Assembly: GCF_042432905.1 (NCBI RefSeq)
Contig: NZ_JBHLWI010000008.1
Coordinates: 49,534-113,533, forward strand
DNA length: 64,000 nt
From: Fontibacter flavus
Lineage (GTDB): Bacteria; Bacteroidota; Bacteroidia; Cytophagales; Cyclobacteriaceae
Direction of reading: 5' to 3'
Position numbers and translations under genes: made by a program. Shown in pieces: positions 36,459 through 43,858 of this stretch; position 1 is the stretch's first letter; each line of letters begins with the position of its first letter. Below the pieces are notes generated by a model. It saw nothing but the letters and a program-made list of their open reading frames with translations. It was not told where the DNA came from and ran no database searches.

Positions 36459-36480
36459 CCCACTACCCGAAGGCAGTGGG
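36459..36480 (-). terminator. UUCG-loop terminator of the first T9SS cargo gene
   Basis: Minus-strand CCCACTGCC and GGTAGTGGG enclose a TTCG tetraloop and are followed by six Ts. It lies 27 bases downstream of the stop of the gene at 36508-38208. The corresponding hairpin after the next gene (38544-38564) uses the same CACTGCC stem. Confidence 0.8.
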
Positions 36481-36507
36481 AAATAAATTTCAAAACAAAA
36501 GAATTTT

Positions 36508-38208
36508 TTACTGTTTCAACACTTTAATATGCTCTATTTTTTGACCCCATTGGATTTCGACTACGAAAACCCCTTTGGGAATTCTGGCCACCATCTGGGA
36601 CAATTGTTCGTTCATTTCCATCTCGGTTTTCACTGCAACTGCCTGACTTTGGGCAGTGGGGTGTACCAATCTGAATGTTATGGGCTCTTCATCATACTGG
36701 GATCTATCTAGTAAACTTATTCTCAACTGATTGTCCAGAGTAGGATTTGGGAATGCCCTCCACACACCTGAAGTAAACTGAACTCCTGGAGTTTTCACGG
36801 ACAATACTTTTGAATAATGATGGTGGCCTGTCAGGTCAACCTGCTTCAACCTGTACAACACATTGCTTTCTCCTAATGGTAAAGCAGTATCTTCAAATGA
36901 ATATTGCATCAGGACATCACTCCAACCCGCGGCATTGACCTCACCGATTTTAACAAACTCCACTCCTTTAACCGCTCTTTCGATTTCAAAATGGGAAGAT
37001 TCCCATTCTTTGGTTGTGGACCAAGTAATTTTAGCACTTCGGGTTTGGTTGAGGAATTGCACGTTAAAATCAGCAAGTTCAACAGGTAAAATCTTTGCCC
37101 CAAGATCAAACAAATCAACCCTGCATCTTCCTGTGGCATTATCAATTGTAGTCAAACTGTAGGTAGTCCCTCCCACCAAGGAGTCTATCAATGCTTCTTC
37201 AGAATAAAAAGTAGGGTCATCTAAGGATGTCCAATAATAAAAATAATCTCCTGGCTCAAAGGTAACTTCTATAGATCCTGTAGCCAGGTCTATACCTGTT
37301 TGTCCATCGATCGTTGATTCATTAACACTTTCACTTAATATAACATCATCAGTCGATAAGGCATCAGGAACGGCTGTAATATAAGATTCTATTTTTCCAA
37401 CTAGGTTACCTTGGGTTATTGTCAACGAAGCTATTACCTCACTTCCAACTGCTCTATTCCAAACTGTTGGATTGAAATCTGTAGAGCTTAATGTAGAGCC
37501 ATCGGGAAAAGTGAAATTCCAGGTTGCATCATACTCAAGTGTCGGGTTTCCTCCAAAAAGTGATGTGATGATAAAAGAAACATTTGTTTGCGTCAAATCT
37601 TCTGCAAAACACTCAAATATGGGTTCAAACGAATAAGCCAATGTCCCAACTTCAATAGGTATAGAAGTAGTATTATTCAAACATTGGGCCGCAGGATAAC
37701 TTTGACAGTTATAACTATCTTCTAAGTCCTTATTGCCGCTAGTTGTCCATGATACAAGTGGGTTTGATAATTCATAGAATTCATTTTTACATTCAATCCC
37801 AATATCAGGAATTGGAATGGTTACTATGCATGAACCAGTATTACATGGGCTTATAGAGCCACTAAATTCATTAATATAAAATGAAGCCAATGCATCACCA
37901 TCTGGATCATTACGGTCTTTCTTTACAATATCAGCAATTAACCTAAAATTATGGATATCATTTCTGGCATTAGAGGTATACAACAATGAAATGTAATAAG
38001 GACCACTTCCCTCACAAATGTCATTTGGATTTCCAGCAGCATCACTGAAATACACATTCAAAATGGAATAATTCTGTGCATTTCCTTTACAAATGGTACA
38101 AGAGCCATCTCGAAGATCAGGCTTATTGGGATCAACCTGCCCATATCCTTCCATGCTTACTCCAGTAAGCAAAAGGATCATCGTGAGTAATGTGAAAAAT
38201 CTTATCAT
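36508..38208 (-). CDS. T9SS type A sorting domain protein, paralog 1
   Basis: A 566-residue protein with a signal peptide (LTMILLLTGVSMEGYGQ). Parts: N-terminal domain with CTICKGNAQNYSILNVYF and GPYYISLLYTSNARN, a central Ig-like part (SFEPIFECFAEDLTQTNV, LTTIDNATGRCRV near a SprB-like turn), a fibronectin-like module (KITWSTTKEWESSHFEIERA) and a C-terminal sorting domain (GVWRAFPNPT, then KGVFVVEIQWGQKIEHIKVL). The last module directs secretion by the type IX system, where the C-terminus is cut off and the protein attached to the cell surface. Closest relatives are the four paralogs up to 45580. No enzyme motif is visible. Confidence 0.8.
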   Translation of the reverse strand: MIRFFTLLTMILLLTGVSMEGYGQVDPNKPDLRDGSCTICKGNAQNYSILNVYFSDAAGNPNDICEGSGPYYISLLYTSNARNDIHNFRLIADIVKKDRNDPDGDALASFYINEFSGSISPCNTGSCIVTIPIPDIGIECKNEFYELSNPLVSWTTSGNKDLEDSYNCQSYPAAQCLNNTTSIPIEVGTLAYSFEPIFECFAEDLTQTNVSFIITSLFGGNPTLEYDATWNFTFPDGSTLSSTDFNPTVWNRAVGSEVIASLTITQGNLVGKIESYITAVPDALSTDDVILSESVNESTIDGQTGIDLATGSIEVTFEPGDYFYYWTSLDDPTFYSEEALIDSLVGGTTYSLTTIDNATGRCRVDLFDLGAKILPVELADFNVQFLNQTRSAKITWSTTKEWESSHFEIERAVKGVEFVKIGEVNAAGWSDVLMQYSFEDTALPLGESNVLYRLKQVDLTGHHHYSKVLSVKTPGVQFTSGVWRAFPNPTLDNQLRISLLDRSQYDEEPITFRLVHPTAQSQAVAVKTEMEMNEQLSQMVARIPKGVFVVEIQWGQKIEHIKVLKQ

Positions 38209-38590
38209 CGGTTTATATAATTATAATTGTATTACAAATATATTTTTTTGTTTTTTATTAAACAAGTGATTTTAAGCATTTTATGCATTTTTTTGTTTTT
38301 TGAATACTGTTTTTTGCTTATTAACTTGTTTTAAAGGGTTTTTTGAGTGTTTTTATATAAAAATATGATGCGTCTAACGGATTCCAACAAACCTCTAAAG
38401 CGAACTGACGGATAGCCTTGGTAAAAAAGAAATCCAAATATTACCCTTCCTGAAGGCAAAAATGAAAAGGGAAACAGAGGAATATAAAGCGCTTTGAATT
38501 AGAATTTTCTATCCAAAAGATCAGGCTGTATAAAACAAAAAAACCACTGCCCGGTGGGCAGTGGAAAAACAACTGTAGCTAAAAAAACAA
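38209..38590. other. AT-rich spacer with possible coding remnant
   Basis: A 382-base spacer between two minus-strand paralogs. It holds a very T-rich promoter-like stretch (38220-38370) and a 32-codon open frame without an ATG start (38399-38497; includes GKKEIQILPFLKAKMKRETE) which looks like the tail of some protein, perhaps a fossil. A strong terminator is at 38544-38564. Confidence 0.4.
38544..38564 (-). terminator. Terminator after T9SS paralog 2
   Basis: CCACTGCCC pairs with GGGCAGTGG across a three-base loop; on the minus strand a T-rich tail (TTTTTTTGTTTTA) follows. Located 26 bases after the stop of the 38591-40285 gene. Confidence 0.8.
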
Positions 38591-40285
38591 TTATTTCTTC
38601 AATACTTTGATATGCTCTACTTTTTGGCCCCATTGGATTTCTACCACAAAGACGCCTTTGGGCATTCGGATTGACAGATCAGTCAACATTTCATTCATTT
38701 CTTTTTCAGAAGGAACCGAAATGGCCTCGGTCTGGGCGGTAGGATGTATCAACCTAAAGGTTAGCGGTTCCTGATTGTAATTCCCTGCATCTAGTAAACT
38801 GATGCGCAATGAACTACCATCCGTCGGGTTAGGGAATGCACGCCATACTCCTGAGGTAAACTGCATTTCAGGAACTCTTACAGACAAAACTTTAGAATAT
38901 TCAAAATCCCCATTGAAATCCACCTGTTTGAGACGGTAAAGCAGATTACCTCCAGTAAGTGGCAAAATCTTGTCTTCAAACAGGTATTCCGTCAGCTGAT
39001 CACTCCACCCAGCCGCCTTCACCTCTCCTATCTTTTCAAACTGAGTTCCGCTTACTGCCCGTTCTATTTCAAAGTGAGACGCTTCCCATTCTTTGGTGGT
39101 GGACCAATTAAATGAAATGCTTCTGGAAGAATGATTGAAATTTACTCCATATTCTTCATACAAAACGGGTAATGGTGTTACATTAATAAGGTATTTAAAT
39201 GTTCTGCACATACCAGTTTCCTGATTGATCATAGTAAGAGTATATTCCCCTCCCGCTAGACCTGTTAAATTTTTGGGGTCTTCCGGATCCAATATATTAC
39301 CATTTTCATCACTCCAAAGAAATATGTATTCGTCATCAGCTGGATTTATTTCTGTAATTGTTATTGACCCATTTGGATCTGGGCTCAAATTAGGATCATT
39401 ATCAGTTTTATTATCCTCAGTTATATCAAACAAATCTGGGATAGTTATACTTGAAGGAATAGTGAAAGGTACATCAGATTCATCGCTATTTATTTCTAAG
39501 TCTGGTTTAATCACATCTCCGGGCTTCAAATTTATAGTATACGAAAAGCCACCGTCAGGAACCGTAATTAAATCATCACCAACCTGAAAGATCCAGTCTA
39601 TTTCAGCTGGTCTAATTCCTCCAGCTAGGGTGGTTACAAAAAAAGTTACATCAACAGTTCCATCAGGAGTCCCATCATTTTCTTCAAAACATTCAAAAAC
39701 ATAATCAAAATCATATACAAATCCATCAACACCCACAGGGATAATTACTAAAGGAGGGTTACTACACAAACCAGGGGCATAACCTCCACATTGACCATTT
39801 GTGTTTAAATTCTCATTTGGAGTCCAAAATGCACGAGTATCAAAAAGTTCCAAAACTTGATTTCTACAATCAAATGTATTATCATCAAGCTTAATTAGAA
39901 TTGGCACCGACCCTTGTTCACCAGGATTTGTACTCAGAACGGTACCTAAAAAATATTCTATACTAATTGAACCAACAACAAGACCATCATTATTTTTAAT
40001 AAACAAATCAAATAACAACTTAACATTATAAAGTTCTTGACGCGAGGTATAGTCTAGAGTAATCCAGAATTCATTTCCAGACACACAATCATCAACACCT
40101 AACCGATCTCCATCTGAATTACTAAGATAAGCCTCTTGAATTACAAAATTTTCTCTTTGATTATTAGCAGGCCTACATTCCTCACAGTCAATATTACCTC
40201 CCCCCTGCCCATATCCATTCATCACCACCCCAAAAAGCAGTAAGGAGCCAATGAGGCCATAAAATAAAAATTTAAAAAGTTTCAT
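38591..40285 (-). CDS. T9SS type A sorting domain protein, paralog 2
   Basis: A 564-residue protein; signal peptide LIGSLLLFGVVMNGYGQG. N-terminal domain: CEECRPANNQRENFVIQEA and NEFWITLDYTSRQELYN; then FVYDFDYVFECFEENDG; a SprB-like repeat (LSPDPNGSITITEI, NLTGLAGGEYTLTMINQETG); the fibronectin-like module SFNWSTTKEWEASHFEIERA; and the sorting domain GVWRAFPNPTDG, KGVFVVEIQWGQKVEHIKVL. The layout is the same as in the gene at 43859-45580, and the shared C-terminal half is also very similar in DNA. Its start is at 40283-40285, divergent from paralog 3. Likely a surface-displayed adhesin-like protein (inference). Confidence 0.8.
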   Translation of the reverse strand: MKLFKFLFYGLIGSLLLFGVVMNGYGQGGGNIDCEECRPANNQRENFVIQEAYLSNSDGDRLGVDDCVSGNEFWITLDYTSRQELYNVKLLFDLFIKNNDGLVVGSISIEYFLGTVLSTNPGEQGSVPILIKLDDNTFDCRNQVLELFDTRAFWTPNENLNTNGQCGGYAPGLCSNPPLVIIPVGVDGFVYDFDYVFECFEENDGTPDGTVDVTFFVTTLAGGIRPAEIDWIFQVGDDLITVPDGGFSYTINLKPGDVIKPDLEINSDESDVPFTIPSSITIPDLFDITEDNKTDNDPNLSPDPNGSITITEINPADDEYIFLWSDENGNILDPEDPKNLTGLAGGEYTLTMINQETGMCRTFKYLINVTPLPVLYEEYGVNFNHSSRSISFNWSTTKEWEASHFEIERAVSGTQFEKIGEVKAAGWSDQLTEYLFEDKILPLTGGNLLYRLKQVDFNGDFEYSKVLSVRVPEMQFTSGVWRAFPNPTDGSSLRISLLDAGNYNQEPLTFRLIHPTAQTEAISVPSEKEMNEMLTDLSIRMPKGVFVVEIQWGQKVEHIKVLKK

Positions 40286-40628
40286 TACAATCAGGGCTTA
40301 TCAATTATACATAAATGTATTACGAATATACGTTTTTGCATTTCAACAACAAAGAAAAAATCCATAAAATTATTAAAACATGCATCTTATATACAAAAAA
40401 ACACTTTCAGTTAAGCATTATTAACAGGTTATAATTATTTTTTAGTTTTCATAAAACAATAGCTTTTAAAGATAAAAGCACAATCCATCAAAAATCCATT
40501 TATAATTCATTTTTTTATATCCAATTGACATTTTAATAAATATAAACAGAATTTAATTAATGTTTTTTTATTTTTTGCAAAATAAAATTCTTTTTTATAG
40601 TTTTACCATTTAAATAAGCCCTAGTAAT
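40286..40628. promoter_or_regulatory. AT-rich divergent promoter region
   Basis: A 343-base region between paralog 2 (minus) and paralog 3 (plus). It is extremely A/T-rich (for instance 40500-40615) with homopolymer runs, and must hold promoters for both genes. I found no clear matching of the Bacteroidota TTG and TANNTTTG elements by eye and no other features. Confidence 0.35.
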
Positions 40629-41726
40629 ATGCTTTCTTTTAGTGGTAAAATATTCAAGGCTTTATTCCTTATCTTGGGTATCAGTTTTATTTATACTGAT
40701 ATAAACACCTATGCCCAATGTAGCCAAAACAACTTTGCAGTAACAGACCTCTATTTTTTAGATGAGAAAGGAAATCCTTTTGAAGATGAAGAAGAATTCG
40801 CAATCGGTGAAGTGGTCAAAGGAAGGATATATGCGATCTTTTCTGGAACATCTACCAATGCATACTTTCCCTTACATTTTGCCTACCAAGAAGAGATTTC
40901 TGGCAATCTATCATCCACAACCTCTAGTTACTGCGTATTTAACGAAACTTCAAATACCAGCAACCAAATCCCTAAAGAAACACGCGTCTTTCTTTTTGAT
41001 TATGAAATTATCTGGGGCAGTGAAACCTATTTCAAAAATATTTATTTGAGATGGCGCCAAAATGAAGGCCAAACAGAGTGTACGACATCAGCTTCAAGCG
41101 GACAATGTTATGCCAGTCCTGAAGGTCTTAGGGTAAGTACCCAGTTTGGACCACTCCCAGTAGAATGGCATCAATTTTCAGTTAGCCCGACTGAAAATTT
41201 GAGGAACATAGCCTTAAACTGGTCAACATTAAAAGAATGGGAGTCCAGCCATTTTGAAATCGAAAGGTCTGAACAGGGAATCGATCATTTCACCAAAATC
41301 GCAGAAGTAAAAAGCGTGGGTTGGAGCGACACACTTACCCAATACAGCTATACGGACCTTCAACTTCCTTATAAGGGCGGAAGGCTTTATTACAGAATCA
41401 AACAAGTGGACTTCGACGGCAGCATGGATTATAGTCCAACACAAATGGTACAAGTACCTAAAGTAATGTCCAGCAAGAACCATTGGCAGGCAATTCCAAA
41501 TCCTGTAATCAACAAAGAACTTCAACTCATGTACACAGGACCCCCTCTCCAAAATGAGGTTCAAGTCCAAATTTACACCGCAAGCAGTAGCTATTCTTAT
41601 GTATTTAACAATGCCGGCAATTCCATAGACCTGAGCCAGATCTTACACAAACTGCCAAAAGGAATCTTAATTATAGAGATTATCACAGAAGCAACTACAG
41701 AAAGATTAAAAGTGATCAAGAAATAA
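40629..41726 (+). CDS. T9SS type A sorting domain protein, short paralog 3
   Basis: A 365-residue member on the opposite strand to its relatives. Signal peptide ILGISFIYTDINTYAQC; the N-terminal domain (NNFAVTDLYFLDEKGNPF, GRIYAIFSGTSTNAYFPL) corresponds to that of paralogs 1, 2 and 5. It lacks the middle Ig-like and SprB parts, so the fibronectin-like module (LNWSTLKEWESSHFEIERS) follows directly. The sorting domain ends LPKGILIIEIITEATTERLK. It could be a simplified ancestor or a deletion derivative. It converges with the gene at 41875. Confidence 0.78.
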   Translation: MLSFSGKIFKALFLILGISFIYTDINTYAQCSQNNFAVTDLYFLDEKGNPFEDEEEFAIGEVVKGRIYAIFSGTSTNAYFPLHFAYQEEISGNLSSTTSSYCVFNETSNTSNQIPKETRVFLFDYEIIWGSETYFKNIYLRWRQNEGQTECTTSASSGQCYASPEGLRVSTQFGPLPVEWHQFSVSPTENLRNIALNWSTLKEWESSHFEIERSEQGIDHFTKIAEVKSVGWSDTLTQYSYTDLQLPYKGGRLYYRIKQVDFDGSMDYSPTQMVQVPKVMSSKNHWQAIPNPVINKELQLMYTGPPLQNEVQVQIYTASSSYSYVFNNAGNSIDLSQILHKLPKGILIIEIITEATTERLKVIKK

Positions 41727-41782
41727 AGGTATTTTCTAAACCGACGATAATTTTTTTCTCATGTGCAAATGCACAGCGTTCA

Positions 41783-41826
41783 CCCCAGCTCTTAAGTTTG
41801 AATAAAACCGAAGGGCTGGGGATTTT
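41783..41826. terminator. Convergent terminator between paralogs 3 and 4
   Basis: CCCCAGC (41783-41789) pairs with GCTGGGG (41815-41821), followed by ATTTTTG on the plus strand. It ends paralog 3 and possibly paralog 4. Confidence 0.6.
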
Positions 41827-41874
41827 TGATGCTCAATGCCATTTTCAGTTCTTGATTTAGCTTTAAAAAATACC

Positions 41875-43410
41875 TCAGTTTTTTACCAACTTATGGAATT
41901 CCTTTTTCGTTCCCCAAGAAATATGGATCAGGTAGATTCCTTTGGGAGCATTCAGCAATTTGGCCTGTACCTGCCTGGATATTTCAGCCATATTGCCAGC
42001 TCTAAAAAGTACTGCCTCAGCGGAAGGGGAAATCAATTCTACCTGAATTTCTTCTCCTGAATATTCCTGCAAGTGCAATAACTCCAATCTAAAGTTATCT
42101 CCTGAAGTCGGGTTAGGGAAAGCCCTCCAAACACCTTTGGTAACTTGAAGTGAAGGTATCCTTATAGAAACCACTTTGCTGTAATTCACTTCCCCTCCAA
42201 AACTTATCTGCTTTAGTCTGAATAAGATATTTCCCCCAACTAACGGAAGTTCTTCGTCCTCAAACTCATATTCTGTAATCGTATCTTTCCATCCCATTCC
42301 CTGAATTTCCGCAATTTTCTCAAAGCCTTTTGTTCCAGCATAAGATCTTTCTATTTCAAAATGGCTGTTGCCAAACTCCTTGGCTGTTGCCCATCTAAGT
42401 TTCACAATTCTTGATGATTCATCATAACTTGGTTCCACATAGATAATCTGAACCGGCATGATGGTGATATTACAGTTGATGGGATCATCGATAACCTGAT
42501 AAGTTGCAGTTGGGTCTAGTGCGGTAAGCGTACTTGGATCGGGCCCCATTCCGCAATAATACACCTCTCCTTGGGTTGTAATGCGGATCTGAGAACCCGG
42601 ATTAGGCAGAAAATCAGTATATATAGTTAAAGAAGCCTGCTCACTCACATTCAGGTTGCCACCCTGTACGACAACAGAACCCTCCACTACCACTTCACTG
42701 GTACCCGTAATGGTAAGTGTCGCATTACCGGCAATGTTAATACCTTTGGTTTCATCAGTCACATACACAAATGCATCTCCTGAGGTAGTAATATTATTGG
42801 TAGCACCGGCAACATCTATGCTTCCTGTCACGAATTCACCGGCTACTTTGATATCCGATCTATTGCCCCGCATCTTTGTTTCGCCCAGAACTGTCAAAGA
42901 ACCTCCTGACTTGATATCTATGGTGACAAGATTACCATTCAGATCCAGTTCATCAAAAATGGCCTCAGCACCGCTATGGATTACCAAATTAAAGTCGTTT
43001 TTTACTTCTACTGATTTTGCCGTCAATACCCCAGAAAAAACATTGATGGTCGTCGCCCCTTGGTTGGTTGATGTCAGGCTGCCAGTGACAGTCAAAGAAG
43101 CATTCATATTCAAAGTAAAACCGCTTCCTGATGCAAAGTCACCATTTACTTGTCTAGGATGATTCAAATTGACTACCACGGCACAGTTATTGGAAATCCC
43201 TTGAAATGGAGGCGAGTTAGGAATGGTTACATTCCCGCTACAACTACCCGTCCTTGTCCAACAAGCAGGATCATTCCATAAACCGGATGTACAGGGCTGA
43301 GAGGTATAGGTAATTGTTTGTGCTAATGTTTGGAAAGTAGAAATAAAAAATAGCGAAAGCAAAGTAAATACCCCCCAAACCTTTTGATGATTGAGAAATT
43401 CAACATTCAT
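41875..43410 (-). CDS. T9SS cargo protein with beta-helix-like passenger, paralog 4
   Basis: A 511-residue protein. The start chosen is the ATG at 43408-43410, which gives a good signal peptide (LLSLFFISTFQTLAQ); the 43503 start is longer and non-hydrophobic. Residues about 25-330 are an unusual repetitive region rich in V/T/G/N strands, such as VEVKNDFNLVIHSGAEAIF, GSIDVAGATNNITTSGDAF and INIAGNATLTITGTSEVVVE, resembling a parallel beta-helix. The fibronectin-like module (LRWATAKEFGNSHFEIERS) and sorting domain (GVWRAFPNPTSGDNF, KGIYLIHISWGTKKEFHK) follow as in its neighbours. A surface adhesin or matrix protein is a guess. Confidence 0.75.
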   Translation of the reverse strand: MNVEFLNHQKVWGVFTLLSLFFISTFQTLAQTITYTSQPCTSGLWNDPACWTRTGSCSGNVTIPNSPPFQGISNNCAVVVNLNHPRQVNGDFASGSGFTLNMNASLTVTGSLTSTNQGATTINVFSGVLTAKSVEVKNDFNLVIHSGAEAIFDELDLNGNLVTIDIKSGGSLTVLGETKMRGNRSDIKVAGEFVTGSIDVAGATNNITTSGDAFVYVTDETKGINIAGNATLTITGTSEVVVEGSVVVQGGNLNVSEQASLTIYTDFLPNPGSQIRITTQGEVYYCGMGPDPSTLTALDPTATYQVIDDPINCNITIMPVQIIYVEPSYDESSRIVKLRWATAKEFGNSHFEIERSYAGTKGFEKIAEIQGMGWKDTITEYEFEDEELPLVGGNILFRLKQISFGGEVNYSKVVSIRIPSLQVTKGVWRAFPNPTSGDNFRLELLHLQEYSGEEIQVELISPSAEAVLFRAGNMAEISRQVQAKLLNAPKGIYLIHISWGTKKEFHKLVKN

Positions 43411-43858
43411 TCTTCTGATTACAGAAAATTTATCCAAAATTGAATTAACCATTAAAACTTTAAAGAATATTAGGGTGACTCCTGTTTGATCTCTACACTT
43501 CAACCTTCAAAAAATCTGACAGACCAAAGAGAAAAACAGACCTAAATTTGTACTTATTCCTTGAAATAGTCAATTTTTACTAGGTATATTTTTGTTTTTT
43601 GGGGTACAAGTCATTTTCAACTACACATACTGCATTTTCCCTATCTTAAATTTTTGGTTAAAAAATCCTCAAATCTGATTTCATCAGGAAAGACATACTA
43701 TTTTTACCATTGGTCACAAAAAAAAGAGGCTGTCTCATAAATAGGGACAGCCTTTTTTTATTCGGGCAGATATCTGGATCAAATTTCATATAGCCAAATC
43801 TAATGGCTTTAATTTGACTTATGATACAACCTCTTGTATAAGCTTTAAAACACTTAAT
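43411..43858. other. Spacer between paralogs 4 and 5
   Basis: This 448-base region is AT-rich with promoter-like stretches for paralog 4 and the terminator of paralog 5 at 43727-43760. The sequence 43411-43503 is open in the paralog 4 frame but does not encode a leader. Nothing else recognised. Confidence 0.4.
43727..43760 (-). terminator. Terminator downstream of T9SS paralog 5
   Basis: AGGCTGTC (43727-43734) pairs with GACAGCCT (43746-43753), flanked by A-run and T-run on the two sides, so it can work in both directions. It lies about 100 bases beyond the stop of the gene at 43859. Confidence 0.7.

Noticed and set aside
40629..41726. Paralog 3 as a truncated or broken gene
   Set aside because: It has an intact signal peptide, N-terminal domain, fibronectin-like module and sorting domain in one frame, so it is a short version rather than a fragment.
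43727..43760. AGGCTGTCTCATAAAT resembling the end of an insertion sequence
   Set aside because: No transposase or second end is present and the hairpin with T run explains the sequence as a terminator.
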